IMG/VR virus record: IMGVR_UViG_3300048694_001134
Location: 1-64,000 of that record
Reading direction: 5' to 3' (one strand)
Length of the DNA stretch: 64,000 bases
Source of the DNA: a virus
Shown here: in pieces, positions 44,322 through 53,186 of the stretch
How the letters are laid out: every line of letters begins with the position of its first letter
Numbering within the stretch: position 1 is the first letter of the stretch
Program-made: the position numbers and the translations under genes
The notes under the pieces: model-generated
Seen by the model: only the letters and a program-made list of their open reading frames with translations
Database searches by the model: none
Told to the model about the DNA's origin: nothing

Positions 44322-46391
44322 ATGCCATTTCAAGTTAGTCCTGGCGTAAATGTATCTGAAATTGATCTGACCACAGTCGTCCCCGCTGTTTCTACTACAG
44401 AAGGTGCTCTCGCCGGTGTATTCCGTTGGGGCCCAGTAGAAAAGCGCACTCTCGTCGACTCAGAAGCAAATTTAGCTGCAAGATTTGGTAAGCCAACCAA
44501 TCATAATGCCGAAACATTCTTCACAGCAGCAAACTTTTTGTCTTACGGCAACAAGCTGTACATTGCTCGTGTAGCCAATACCACTTCTTCTAACACTTCC
44601 GTTGTTGTTCGTAACGCTGTTGCAAACATCGCGGCTATCAGTGATCTGAATGATTTTATTATTAAAAATGACGATCACTACGAAACAAAAACATTCTCTG
44701 CTGATTTGGATGCAAAGTATGTTGCAAAATATCCAGGGGCACTTGGTAACTCACTAAAGATTTCCGTCTGCGATTCCGCAGCCGGCTACACTTCGACAGC
44801 AAACCTCGATAACGGTGGCGGTAACCTAAGCTCCTCACTTGGTAACGTTAGCATCTCCGTCGGTCAGAGCAACGTTGTTGTTAACATTGCTGTTGGTAAC
44901 GGTGTTATTGCAAACGCAACAACCTACGCAAATACACTAGCAACTGGTATTACTGTTGGCGACTACATTCAAGTCGGCAACTCATCTATCGGTCTTCAAT
45001 ACATGAAGGTTGCTTCTGTTAGTAACGTCTCTAACACGTCTTCCGTAGCCACGTTCACAATTGTAACAGAAGATATCTACAGCCTTGCGCAAGATTATTC
45101 AACAACAAGCGGTCTTACACGTAAATGGGAGTACTTCAACGTTGTTGATAAGGCTCCTGGCACATCCGTATATCAATCAACTTTTGGTGCTAACACGTCA
45201 GCGATCGATGAGATCCACGTCGTCGTGGTTGATGAAAATGGTGCATTCACAGGCGTACCTGGAACAGTGTTGGAAGTGTTCTCTTCTATGTCTCGTGCAA
45301 CAGATGCAAAGACAGAAGACGGAGCAACAAACTTCTGGCAAACTGTTATCAACCAAACGTCAAATTATGTCTGGTGGACAAATGAGCGCTCTGGTGCAAC
45401 AAGCGCAGCAGCTGCTTCTCTAGCATCACCTTCTACAACAACGCCTCTGACTCTTACCTTCCAAGGCGGCTCAGACGGTCTTGATGAAAACAACGTTGCA
45501 GTAGGTACCGTGTTGGCGGGTTACGACCTGTTTGCATCTGCTGAGGATGTTGACGTGTCGCTCGTTCTTACAGGCGTTTCTCGTGGCGGTACAAACGGCG
45601 AGCAAATTGCTAACTACCTGATCGACAACGTTGCAGAGCGTCGTAAAGATTGCGTCGTGTTTGTGTCTCCACAAAAAGCTGACGTTGTTAACAACGCAGG
45701 AAACGAAGCAAGCGATACTGTTACTTTCCGTAACTCTCTACGCAGCACCTCTTATGCTGTACTGGATTCCGGTTACAAATATCAGTACGACAAATACAAC
45801 GATTTGTATCGTTGGATTCCTCTGAACGGCGACGTCGCAGGTCTCTGTGTACGTACTGATGAGCAGCGTGACGCATGGTGGTCTCCAGCTGGTTTCAACC
45901 GTGGTCAAGTTAAGAACATTGTTAAGCTCGCTTTCAACCCACGTCAAGCGGATCGCGATATTCTTTACAAAGCGGGCGTTAACCCTGTCGTTACGTTCCC
46001 TGGACAAGGTACTGTATTGTACGGCGACAAGACGTTGCTTGCAAAACCAAGCGCATTCGACCGTATCAACGTTCGTCGCTTGTTTATTGTCTTGGAAAAA
46101 GCGATTGCAACAGCTACTAAGTTTACACTGTTCGAATTCAACGATGATTTTACTCGTGCTCAGTTCCGTAATCTCGTTGAGCCGTTCCTACGTGATGTCC
46201 AAGGACGTCGCGGTATCTACGACTTCAAGGTGATTTGTGACACAACAAACAATACCGGTGAAGTAATTGATCGCAATGAGTTTATTGGTGACATCTATGT
46301 CAAGCCAGCAAAGAGTATCAACTTTATCCAGTTGAACTTTGTTGCTGTAAGAACAGGTGTTGAGTTCTCCGAAATTGTCGGTCAGTTTTAA
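44322..46391 (+). CDS. gp18: Tail sheath protein gp18
   Basis: This is a 689-residue protein (T4 gp18 has 659). The start 'PGVNVSEIDLTTVVPAVSTT' and 'EGALAGVFRWGPVEKRTLVD' is diagnostic, as is 'TFFTAANFLSYGNKLYIARV'. The C-terminal domain carries 'WWSPAGFNRGQVKNIVKLAF' and 'DILYKAGVNPVVTFPGQGTV', and ends 'EFSEIVGQF' like other sheath proteins. The middle holds the variable protruding domains. The sheath contracts to drive the tube into the cell. It has its own promoter and a strong ribosome-binding site, as expected for an abundant protein. Confidence 0.97.
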   Translation: MPFQVSPGVNVSEIDLTTVVPAVSTTEGALAGVFRWGPVEKRTLVDSEANLAARFGKPTNHNAETFFTAANFLSYGNKLYIARVANTTSSNTSVVVRNAVANIAAISDLNDFIIKNDDHYETKTFSADLDAKYVAKYPGALGNSLKISVCDSAAGYTSTANLDNGGGNLSSSLGNVSISVGQSNVVVNIAVGNGVIANATTYANTLATGITVGDYIQVGNSSIGLQYMKVASVSNVSNTSSVATFTIVTEDIYSLAQDYSTTSGLTRKWEYFNVVDKAPGTSVYQSTFGANTSAIDEIHVVVVDENGAFTGVPGTVLEVFSSMSRATDAKTEDGATNFWQTVINQTSNYVWWTNERSGATSAAAASLASPSTTTPLTLTFQGGSDGLDENNVAVGTVLAGYDLFASAEDVDVSLVLTGVSRGGTNGEQIANYLIDNVAERRKDCVVFVSPQKADVVNNAGNEASDTVTFRNSLRSTSYAVLDSGYKYQYDKYNDLYRWIPLNGDVAGLCVRTDEQRDAWWSPAGFNRGQVKNIVKLAFNPRQADRDILYKAGVNPVVTFPGQGTVLYGDKTLLAKPSAFDRINVRRLFIVLEKAIATATKFTLFEFNDDFTRAQFRNLVEPFLRDVQGRRGIYDFKVICDTTNNTGEVIDRNEFIGDIYVKPAKSINFIQLNFVAVRTGVEFSEIVGQF

Positions 46392-46392
46392 T

Positions 46393-46400
46393 AATAAATA
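46393..46400 (+). promoter_or_regulatory. Possible late promoter (AATAAATA) before gp19
   Basis: One mismatch from TATAAATA in the 28-base gap before gp19; AAAGGAG follows as ribosome-binding site. Confidence 0.4.
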
Positions 46401-46419
46401 AAACAAAGGAGAACAAAAC

Positions 46420-46971
46420 ATGGCGTTTAATGTAAACGAAATTAGAAGTCAACTTGCGCTTGGCGGCGCACGTGGCAATCTGTTCCAAGTTACATTCACC
46501 AATCCAGCGAACGGCATTGCAGATATTAAGGTGCCGTTCATGGTGAGATCTACATCTATTCCTGAGTCAACGCTCGGTACTATTGAAGTGCCGTACTTTG
46601 GTCGTAAGGTAAGATTAGCTGGTGATCGTACATTTGGCGATTGGTCCGTCACAGTCATCAACGATGAAGACTTCCTAATCCGCAATGCAATGGAAGAATG
46701 GTCAAGCAAGATTAACTCTAATCAAACGAACCTCCGTGGGTTTGGCGCTGCTTCCCCTCTTCTATATAAATCAACAGCGGAAGTAACACAATTCTCAAAG
46801 ACTGGTGTACCGATCCGTTCGTATAAATTCAATGGTATTTTCCCATCGAACATTTCATCAATTGACCTCAACTGGGGCGATACGGATTCGATTGAGGAAT
46901 TCAACGTAACCTTCCAGTACGACTGGTGGGAAGTGAGTGGTGGCGTTACCGGCGACGGTGGCGGAGCTTAA
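46420..46971 (+). CDS. gp19: Tail tube protein gp19
   Basis: This 183-residue protein (T4 gp19 has 163) follows the sheath gene as in T4. It has the tube-fold pattern: 'NLFQVTFTNPAN', 'KVPFMVRSTSIPESTLGTIE', 'VPYFGRKVRLAGDRTFGDWS', 'VTVINDEDFLIRNAMEEWSS', and a final 'EEFNVTFQYDWWEV'. Tubes of gp19 hexamers conduct DNA. The C-terminal tail ('SGGVTGDGGGA') is Gly-rich. A hairpin with a T-rich end follows at 46979. Confidence 0.95.
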   Translation: MAFNVNEIRSQLALGGARGNLFQVTFTNPANGIADIKVPFMVRSTSIPESTLGTIEVPYFGRKVRLAGDRTFGDWSVTVINDEDFLIRNAMEEWSSKINSNQTNLRGFGAASPLLYKSTAEVTQFSKTGVPIRSYKFNGIFPSNISSIDLNWGDTDSIEEFNVTFQYDWWEVSGGVTGDGGGA

Positions 46972-46978
46972 TAAGAGC

Positions 46979-47005
46979 GAGCGCTTTAACGGCGCTCATT
47001 CTTTT
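46979..47005 (+). terminator. Terminator-like hairpin between gp19 and gp20
   Basis: The stem is GAGCGC / GCGCTC (46979-46984 and 46992-46997) with a 7-base loop, followed by ATTCTTTT. It could lower transcription after the abundant tube gene before the portal gene. Confidence 0.6.
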
Positions 47006-47016
47006 ATGGAGTAAAT

Positions 47017-48612
47017 ATGGCAAATTTCTTTGGCTTCGAGATCCGCCGCGCGGATCCGGAGAAAGAGCAGGACAAACAACCTTCCTTTGCACCAGAAGTT
47101 CATGACGATGGTGCTGTCGTTGTTGCTGCCGGTGGTGCCTATGGAACGTATATTGATTTACAAGGTGCAGCAAGAACGGAAGCGGAGCTTGTAACAAAGT
47201 ACCGTGAAATGTCCATGCACCCGGAAGTAGAACGTGCGGTAACGGACGTCCTCAATGAAGCAATTATTGTTGAAGATAAGCAAAAGATTGTTCAGATAAA
47301 TCTTGACGATGTGAAGTTGTCTTCTAATATTAAAAAGCTGATAACGACGGAATTTGAAAATATCCTCAATCTGCTGAACTTCAATAAATCTGCTTTCGAT
47401 ATTTTTAAGCGCTGGTACATCGACGGTCGTATCTACTACCATATTATTATTGATACGAGCAAACCATCTGATGGTATAAAAGAGCTTCGTTATATTGATC
47501 CTCGTAAGCTGCGTAAGATACGTGAGATTAAGCGCAAGCGTGACAAGCAAGCAAACGTGACAATGACACAAACTCACCAAGAGTATTTTGTGTACAACGA
47601 ACGTGGGTTTCAAAATAAGGCCGGCGAGATAGGCACAAACTCAGCTGTACAAGGTCTTAAGATTGCTACTGATAGTATTGTGCATGTTACTTCTGGTGTA
47701 CTTGATCCAAACAATACGGTTGTCCTTTCCTTCCTGCATCAAGCGATCAAACCTCTCAATCAATTAAGAGCGTTGGAAGATGCAACTATTGTATACCGTA
47801 TATCACGCGCGCCTGAGCGCCGTATATTCTACATTGACGTTGGCAACTTACCAAAAATGAAAGCTGAGCAGTATCTACGCGATATGATGCAACGTCATAA
47901 AAACAAGGTTGTGTATGACGCATCGACAGGCGAGGTGCGCGACGATCGTAAGTTCATGACGATGCTTGAAGATTACTGGCTACCGCGCCGTGAAGGTAGT
48001 CGTGGAACGGAGATAACAACTTTGCCAGCAGGCCAAAACCTAGGTGAGCTTGCAGACGTTGAGTATTTCCAAAAGAAACTGTACGAGTCATTGAATGTTC
48101 CTGCTACCCGTTTGCAATCGGAAGGCACATTTAATTTTGGTCAAGATTCGGAAGTATCTCGTGATGAAATGAAGTTTGTCAAATTTATTGATAGACTCCG
48201 TACTCGTTTCAACGAGTTGTTCCTTGTTGCATTAGAAAAGCAATTGATTTTGAAAAACGTCATGACAGAAGACGACTGGGAGTCAATTGCTAGTAACATT
48301 ACTTTCGACTATGCAAAAGACAACTATTTTGAACAACAAAAAATATCTATTGTATTGCGTGACAGATTGAACACGCTTATACAAATTCAACCATTTGTCG
48401 GCATGTATTATTCGAACGAATGGGTACGCAAGAATGTTCTTTATCAATCTGATGAAGAGATTGAAGAAATGGATGAGCAATCCGTGAGCGAGCAAGAAAA
48501 CCCTCTATACCAGCAACAAGCCGCTGGTGAAGGAAATGCACCGCAAGATCAAGCGCCAGGTGGACCTCAAGGTGGTGTTAGTTCTGTTGCACCGGGTGAA
48601 CAGAATAACTAA
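47017..48612 (+). CDS. gp20: Portal protein gp20
   Basis: This is a 531-residue protein (T4 gp20 has 524). It holds the block widely used as a marker for T4-like phages: 'YREMSMHPEVERAVTDVLNE', 'RWYIDGRIYYHIIIDTS', 'ELRYIDPRKLRKIREI', 'EDATIVYRISRAPERRIFYI' and 'DVGNLPKMKAEQYLRDMMQR'. Further conserved are 'EDYWLPRREGSRGTEITTLP' and 'SLNVPATRL'. The portal dodecamer starts prohead assembly and is the channel for DNA. The C-terminal 45 residues are Gln/Gly/Pro-rich. Confidence 0.97.
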   Translation: MANFFGFEIRRADPEKEQDKQPSFAPEVHDDGAVVVAAGGAYGTYIDLQGAARTEAELVTKYREMSMHPEVERAVTDVLNEAIIVEDKQKIVQINLDDVKLSSNIKKLITTEFENILNLLNFNKSAFDIFKRWYIDGRIYYHIIIDTSKPSDGIKELRYIDPRKLRKIREIKRKRDKQANVTMTQTHQEYFVYNERGFQNKAGEIGTNSAVQGLKIATDSIVHVTSGVLDPNNTVVLSFLHQAIKPLNQLRALEDATIVYRISRAPERRIFYIDVGNLPKMKAEQYLRDMMQRHKNKVVYDASTGEVRDDRKFMTMLEDYWLPRREGSRGTEITTLPAGQNLGELADVEYFQKKLYESLNVPATRLQSEGTFNFGQDSEVSRDEMKFVKFIDRLRTRFNELFLVALEKQLILKNVMTEDDWESIASNITFDYAKDNYFEQQKISIVLRDRLNTLIQIQPFVGMYYSNEWVRKNVLYQSDEEIEEMDEQSVSEQENPLYQQQAAGEGNAPQDQAPGGPQGGVSSVAPGEQNN

Positions 48613-48630
48613 ATAAAATGGAGAAAAAAG

Positions 48631-48876
48631 ATGAGTGAAAAACAATTTACTATTGCTGACATGATTAACGCTGCACGTGCGGAAAGTCCAAGCGAATTTG
48701 AAACAGCATTTAACTCAATGATTGTTGATCGAGTGGCAGACGTTGTTGATGTAGCAAAAGAAGTTATTGCTCGAGATTACTTTAATGCTGATGAGGAGCA
48801 ATCATCAGAAGAAGAAAAAGAGGAAACCCCTGATGAAAACATTGAAGCAGATATTGGAAGCGGCGAAGAAGCCTGA
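48631..48876 (+). CDS. gp67: Prohead core protein gp67-like
   Basis: This 81-residue acidic protein (T4 gp67 has 80) lies directly after the portal gene as in T4. The N-terminal half is helical ('FTIADMINAARAESPSEFET', 'FNSMIVDRVADVVDVAKEVI'), and the second half is almost all Glu, Asp and Ser. gp67 is a core component of the prohead scaffold, usually destroyed by the gp21 protease. Its end overlaps the next gene by 44 bases in another frame. Confidence 0.75.
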   Translation: MSEKQFTIADMINAARAESPSEFETAFNSMIVDRVADVVDVAKEVIARDYFNADEEQSSEEEKEETPDENIEADIGSGEEA

Positions 48877-49702
48877 AGTTCCACAACCATCAGCTCCTAT
48901 TGAGCCTGACTCTATTACTGCGTTTGTTCCTAAAACAAAAGATGAAAAGCGCTTTATGGACAAGCACGTAGTCCAAAAAAAGGATGACGCGAATGGTAAC
49001 GGTGATGATGTTTTTAGAGCATCAAATATTAATTACAGCGACCGTACACCAACACGTCATGGATACAATGCTGGTGAAGATCAAAAAGTGTATGAGGAAA
49101 AGAACGTGAAAACTTTAGCACAGGTTCTAGGTGAAAAGCATTTGACCCCAGCGGAAAAAAAGAAGCGTGAAGATATTGCTCAGGGAATTGAAAAGTCGAG
49201 CCCAGGTATGTCAATGGGCAAGAAAATGGCAATTGCTACTGCAAAAGCAAAACAAGTCGCTGAAGAAGTTGAAGATTTGGATGAAGCAGTACGTCACGAA
49301 CAATACGCAACATACCATGCAGGTGTTAAGGATATGTTGAAGAAGATTGGTGAGCATGTTGACGGCCACAAAGAAGCAGCAATGTCACCAACGGAATATA
49401 ATAAAGAAAAGGGTGCAAGCATGCACTCTGGCCACGTGTATGCAATGAAGAACCTTCATCGCACACTTCAAGACATGCATGATGACCTGCAGCAAGCAGT
49501 TGAATATGCTAAGCCACCGAAGCCTATCAAAATGAAAGAAGAGCTCGATCTTTTTGCTTGCTTCAGTGAAGAAACAAAAAAACAAGTCGAGCAAGTATTT
49601 GAGCAGCTTGATGATGATAACAAACAAATCATTATTGAAATGATTGAAGCAGAAGATTACGACACAGTTGTTGAAGTTGTTCAGGAGGTGCTAAATGCCT
49701 GA
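48833..49702 (+). CDS. Prohead core / scaffold-associated protein (gp68-like position)
   Basis: This is a 289-residue protein. The ATG at 48833 gives 'MKTLKQILEAAKKPEVPQPS', a common start for core proteins of marine T4-like phages; an earlier in-frame TTG is rejected. Features are 'FVPKTKDEKRFMDKHVVQKK', 'TLAQVLGEKHLTPAEKKKRE', 'GMSMGKKMAIATAKAKQVAE', and an acidic helical C-terminus ('FSEETKKQVEQVFEQLDDDN'). It occupies the gp68 position between gp67 and gp21. Its heavy charge and helix content fit a scaffold component. T4 gp68 is much shorter (about 140), so the name is not certain. Confidence 0.65.
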   Translation: MKTLKQILEAAKKPEVPQPSAPIEPDSITAFVPKTKDEKRFMDKHVVQKKDDANGNGDDVFRASNINYSDRTPTRHGYNAGEDQKVYEEKNVKTLAQVLGEKHLTPAEKKKREDIAQGIEKSSPGMSMGKKMAIATAKAKQVAEEVEDLDEAVRHEQYATYHAGVKDMLKKIGEHVDGHKEAAMSPTEYNKEKGASMHSGHVYAMKNLHRTLQDMHDDLQQAVEYAKPPKPIKMKEELDLFACFSEETKKQVEQVFEQLDDDNKQIIIEMIEAEDYDTVVEVVQEVLNA

Positions 49703-49961
49703 TGTAATCAAACTTAAAGGACCTACTGTCACTCTTACAACAACAGCAAACGCTGTCGGTAATGCGACTATTGTTCGTATTGTTCATAGCAGTGCTGGTA
49801 ACGCGGATCGTATTCTAACTCAATCATATGCAAATGGTACGGCAATTGCAAATACATACCTTCTTGCCGGCGAGACGTTGTATCTTTTGAAAGGTACAAC
49901 AGATACGCTAAAGACTGATAACGGTACAGACGTTTTTGCAACACCGGTTGCTTACAGTTAA
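49695..49961 (+). CDS. Small virion-cluster protein of unknown role
   Basis: This 88-residue protein overlaps the previous gene by 8 bases. It is strand-rich with 'VIKLKGPTVTLTTTANAVGN' and 'AGETLYLLKGTTDTLKTDNG'. The style resembles small cyanophage proteins that sit between portal and protease genes, and that may be capsid decoration or head-associated proteins. No catalytic or membrane motifs. The role is unknown. Confidence 0.65.
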   Translation: MPDVIKLKGPTVTLTTTANAVGNATIVRIVHSSAGNADRILTQSYANGTAIANTYLLAGETLYLLKGTTDTLKTDNGTDVFATPVAYS

Positions 49962-49969
49962 GGACTAAC

Positions 49970-50629
49970 ATGAAGCTGATCACGGAATTAAACGAAGAAG
50001 TTAAGTATTTGATCGAAGAGCGCGAAGGCAAGAAGCACGTATACGTGGAAGGTGTTATTATGCAAGGCAACATTGTTAACCGCAATGGTCGCATGTATGG
50101 AATTAATATCTTGGAAAAAGAAATGGGCCGCTACAACGAGCAGTACGTTTCGAAGAACCGCGCGTATGGTGAGCTTGGTCATCCATCTGGTCCGACTATC
50201 AACCTTGAGCGTGCATGTATCATGTTTAAGAAGTTGTATCGTGAAGATAATAACATTCTTGGCCGTGCAAAGGTTCTCGATACTCCAATGGGTAACATTG
50301 TCAAGGGATTAATTAGTGAAGGCGCTTCGCTGGGTATTTCATCTCGTGGCATGGGCAGTATAAAAGAAACAAAAGACGGTATCATGGAAGTACAAGATGA
50401 CTTCTTCCTTGCAACGGCAGGTGATATTGTTGCGGACCCTTCAGCTCCGGATGCTTTTGTGCGAGGAATTATGGAAGGTGTTGAGTGGGTTTGGGATAAC
50501 GGTCTTCTCAAAGCCCAGAGACTAGAACAATTCAAGGAACAAATTAATCGTGGCGCTCGTCAGAGAATATCTGAGGAGACAGCAATTAATGTATTTAAAC
50601 AGTTCCTCTCTGACCTTTCGAAAAGTTAA
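49970..50629 (+). CDS. gp21: Prohead protease gp21
   Basis: This is a 219-residue protein (T4 gp21 has 212). The serine protease motifs are visible: His71 in 'YGELGHPSGPTINLERA' and Ser124/Ser125 in 'GASLGISSRGMG', followed by 'FFLATAGDIVADPSAPDAFV'. The N-terminal 'HVYVEGVIMQGNIVNRNGRM' is typical. It is made inside the prohead, cuts the scaffold and the N-terminus of gp23, and then itself. It has an AAGGAC-type ribosome-binding site and lies just before gp22. Confidence 0.95.
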   Translation: MKLITELNEEVKYLIEEREGKKHVYVEGVIMQGNIVNRNGRMYGINILEKEMGRYNEQYVSKNRAYGELGHPSGPTINLERACIMFKKLYREDNNILGRAKVLDTPMGNIVKGLISEGASLGISSRGMGSIKETKDGIMEVQDDFFLATAGDIVADPSAPDAFVRGIMEGVEWVWDNGLLKAQRLEQFKEQINRGARQRISEETAINVFKQFLSDLSKS

Positions 50630-50632
50630 TTT

Positions 50633-50640
50633 TATAAATA
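50633..50640 (+). promoter_or_regulatory. T4-type late promoter (TATAAATA) before gp22
   Basis: A perfect TATAAATA in the 35-base gap after gp21, 24 bases before the gp22 ATG, with AAGGAG as ribosome-binding site between. Confidence 0.75.
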
Positions 50641-50664
50641 AATAAAAATCATAAGGAGCTTTAA

Positions 50665-51690
50665 ATGACTGTTAACAAAAAACAATTGGAAGAAAAGGTC
50701 CAAACCGGCGGAGGCGCTACTGGTGTTTCACACACAGCTGATCCTGTCGACAAGAAGGCTACTCTTCCTGCTTCCAATCTTGGCAACGGCGAGTCAATGA
50801 ATACTATTGCTCACATCCAGCCAGGCGAAGGTGAGCAAGATACAGATACGGAAAACAACGTTAAGACAACAAAAGACGCAGCAGGTTCAAACAAGGCCTC
50901 TGTTGCTATGAAGGGCAGCGATGCAACTCCTGGCCAGTCTTACAGTTTTGTTCCTAACAGTGTTAAGGAAGACATCGACGCTATGTTCAATGGTAGCGAG
51001 CTGTCAGAAGACTTCAAAGAAAAAGCAACAACAATTTTTGAAGCAGCTGTTGTCGCTAAAGTAAATGAAGCTGTTACAGATTTGGAAGAGCAGTACAATA
51101 CCGCTCTTGCAGAGGAAGTTGCTCGTATTGAAGACGAGATTACAAACAAAATTGATCAGTACATGGATTATGTTGCTGAACAATGGCTTGAGCAAAACCA
51201 GGTTGCTGTCGAAGCATCTCTAAGAACAGAAATTACAGAGAGTTTTATTAACGATCTGAAGTCTCTATTTGAACAACACAACATTAACGTCCCAGAAGAC
51301 AAATTCGAAGTCGTTGAAGAGTTGAGAGATGAAGTAGCATCCGTTCAAGCACGCTTGGATCAAGTCATGGAAGAAAACATGGCTCTGAAGAACGACTTGA
51401 ACGAAGCAGCACGCACGCAAATTCTTGCAGATGTTGCTGAAGGTCTTGCCGCTACTCAAGCAGAAAAGCTGACTGCTCTTGCAGAAGGTGTCGAGTTTGA
51501 TACAGCTGAAAGCTATCGTAAGAAGTTGGAAATTGTCAAAGAGAACTATTTCCCTTCTGAGAAGCCTGTTGCTGGTGCTAAAGCTCTCATGGAACAAGTG
51601 GAAGAAAGCAGCGAACAACCAGCTTCGGCTCCTGCCAATAGCATTGTGTCACAATACGCAAAAGCTATTTCCAGAACGGTTAAAAAATAA
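50665..51690 (+). CDS. gp22: Prohead scaffold protein gp22
   Basis: This 341-residue acidic protein (T4 gp22 has 269) is mostly helix. The N-terminal 90 residues are Gly/Asp-rich. The core runs from 'SVKEDIDAMFNGSELSEDFK' through 'VEELRDEVASVQARLDQVME' to 'LPESEKP'-like spacing near 'NYFPSEKPVAGAKAL'. 'SELSEDFKEKATTIFEAAVV' is a strongly conserved block in gp22 of T4-like phages. The C-terminus 'IVSQYAKAISRTVKK' is also typical. It forms the inner core around which gp23 assembles. Confidence 0.93.
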   Translation: MTVNKKQLEEKVQTGGGATGVSHTADPVDKKATLPASNLGNGESMNTIAHIQPGEGEQDTDTENNVKTTKDAAGSNKASVAMKGSDATPGQSYSFVPNSVKEDIDAMFNGSELSEDFKEKATTIFEAAVVAKVNEAVTDLEEQYNTALAEEVARIEDEITNKIDQYMDYVAEQWLEQNQVAVEASLRTEITESFINDLKSLFEQHNINVPEDKFEVVEELRDEVASVQARLDQVMEENMALKNDLNEAARTQILADVAEGLAATQAEKLTALAEGVEFDTAESYRKKLEIVKENYFPSEKPVAGAKALMEQVEESSEQPASAPANSIVSQYAKAISRTVKK

Positions 51691-51695
51691 TTCTT

Positions 51696-51703
51696 TATAA
51701 ATA
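51696..51703 (+). promoter_or_regulatory. T4-type late promoter (TATAAATA) before gp23
   Basis: A perfect TATAAATA in the 54-base gap before the major capsid gene, 41 bases before the ATG, with AAGGGGAAG as ribosome-binding site. Confidence 0.78.
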
Positions 51704-51744
51704 AAAATATCCAACTTAACTACAACAAGAAGGGGAAGAAGAAA

Positions 51745-53094
51745 ATGTACCTTAATGAAGAAATTCAACAAAAGTGGGCTCCTGTATTGAACCACGACGA
51801 TCTTCCAAAGATCGAAAGTGCTCACAAGCGTAGCGTCGTCGCTACTTTGCTTGAGAATACAGAAAAAGCTCTGATGGAAGCTTCCGGCCAAGCTCCTGGC
51901 AGCCAGATGCTTACCGAGTCGCCAATTCCTGTCAACAACGGTGTTGCAGGTGGTGCAGGTAACGTTGCAACTTTCGATCCTGTGCTTATCAGCCTGGTTC
52001 GTCGTGCAATGCCTAACCTGATCGCTTACGACATTTGCGGCGTTCAGCCAATGACTGGTCCTACCGGTCTGATTTTCGCAATGCGTTCACAATACGCTAA
52101 TACCACAGCAATGACTGGTGAGAACTTCTACAACGAAGTTAACACAGCATACAGCTCTGTTACCTCTGGTGCAAACACCCTTGGTCAGAAGCATGTTGGT
52201 GGTGTTCCTGGTTCAACAAGCCAAACTTCTAACCTCGCTTCTAGCGGCGTTTACAACTTTGGTTCTGGTATGTCTACAGCACAGGCAGAAGCTCTGGGTA
52301 CTACAAGCAATACTGCATTCCCACAAATGGGTTTCAGCATTGACAAAGTTACCGTCACTGCTAAGAGCCGTGCACTGAAGGCTGAGTACACAATGGAACT
52401 CGCACAAGATCTGAAGGCAATTCACGGTCTTGATGCTGAGACAGAACTCAGCAACATTCTGACCGGTGAAATCCTTGCTGAAATTAACCGCGAAGTTGTT
52501 CGCACAATTAACGTAACTGCAACCCAAGGTGCTTCTTCTGGTACCACAACCGCTGGTGTGTTTGACCTTGACGTCGACGCTAACGGCCGTTGGTCTGTTG
52601 AGAAGTTCAAGGGTCTGATGTTCCAAATCGAACGTGAAGCCAACGCTATTGCTAAGGCAACCCGTCGCGGTAAGGGTAACATCATCATCTGCTCAAGCGA
52701 TGTTGCATCCGCTCTGCAGATGGCTGGTGTCCTTGATTACACTCCTGCTCTGAACAGCAACAACCTCCAGATCGATGACACAGGCAACACGTTTGCTGGT
52801 GTTCTGAACGGTCGTATGAAGGTTTACATCGATCCATATGCAACTGGCAACTACATGACCATTGGTTATAAAGGTTCGTCTGCATTTGACGCTGGTCTGT
52901 TCTACTGCCCATACGTTCCTCTGCAAATGGTTCGTGCTGTTGATCAAGACAGCTTCGCACCTAAGATTGGTTTCAAGACCCGCTATGGCATGGTTGCAAA
53001 CCCATTCGCAGAAGGTCTGACACTAGGCGCTGGTGCTCTGACAAAAGACAGCAACGTCTACTATCGCCGTATCATCGTCGAAAACTTGCTGTAA
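51745..53094 (+). CDS. gp23: Major capsid protein gp23
   Basis: This is a 449-residue protein (T4 gp23 has 521). Marker segments are 'FDPVLISLVRRAMPNLIAYD', 'ICGVQPMTGPTGLIFAMRSQ', 'FPQMGFSIDKVTVTAKSRAL', 'KAEYTMELAQDLKAIHGLDA' and 'TGEILAEINREVVRTI'. The C-terminus 'DSNVYYRRIIVENLL' is conserved. A probable gp21 cut site is L-T-E at 56-58. It is shorter than T4, mainly because loops and part of the insertion domain are reduced. It is the most abundant protein of the capsid; a strong promoter precedes and a strong terminator follows. Confidence 0.97.
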   Translation: MYLNEEIQQKWAPVLNHDDLPKIESAHKRSVVATLLENTEKALMEASGQAPGSQMLTESPIPVNNGVAGGAGNVATFDPVLISLVRRAMPNLIAYDICGVQPMTGPTGLIFAMRSQYANTTAMTGENFYNEVNTAYSSVTSGANTLGQKHVGGVPGSTSQTSNLASSGVYNFGSGMSTAQAEALGTTSNTAFPQMGFSIDKVTVTAKSRALKAEYTMELAQDLKAIHGLDAETELSNILTGEILAEINREVVRTINVTATQGASSGTTTAGVFDLDVDANGRWSVEKFKGLMFQIEREANAIAKATRRGKGNIIICSSDVASALQMAGVLDYTPALNSNNLQIDDTGNTFAGVLNGRMKVYIDPYATGNYMTIGYKGSSAFDAGLFYCPYVPLQMVRAVDQDSFAPKIGFKTRYGMVANPFAEGLTLGAGALTKDSNVYYRRIIVENLL

Positions 53095-53130
53095 TATTAC
53101 AATTACAACAGACAGCATTACGATGCTTCA

Positions 53131-53157
53131 AAGGGGATCTTCGGATCCCCTTTTTTA
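53131..53157 (+). terminator. Strong intrinsic terminator after gp23
   Basis: The stem is GGGGATC / GATCCCC (53133-53139 and 53144-53150) with a TTCG tetraloop, followed by six T. This is a textbook rho-independent terminator 37 bases after the capsid stop. Confidence 0.93.
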
Positions 53158-53160
53158 TTG

Positions 53161-53168
53161 GATAAATA
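53161..53168 (+). promoter_or_regulatory. Possible late promoter (GATAAATA)
   Basis: One mismatch from TATAAATA, directly after the terminator and 18 bases before the ATG at 53187. It would restart transcription downstream of gp23. Confidence 0.45.
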
Positions 53169-53186
53169 GAACAGTGAGGACATAAC

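Noticed and set aside
48767-48832. Longer start for the core protein after gp67
   Set aside because: The added residues come from the gp67-like acidic tail in another frame; ATG at 48833 gives a typical start.
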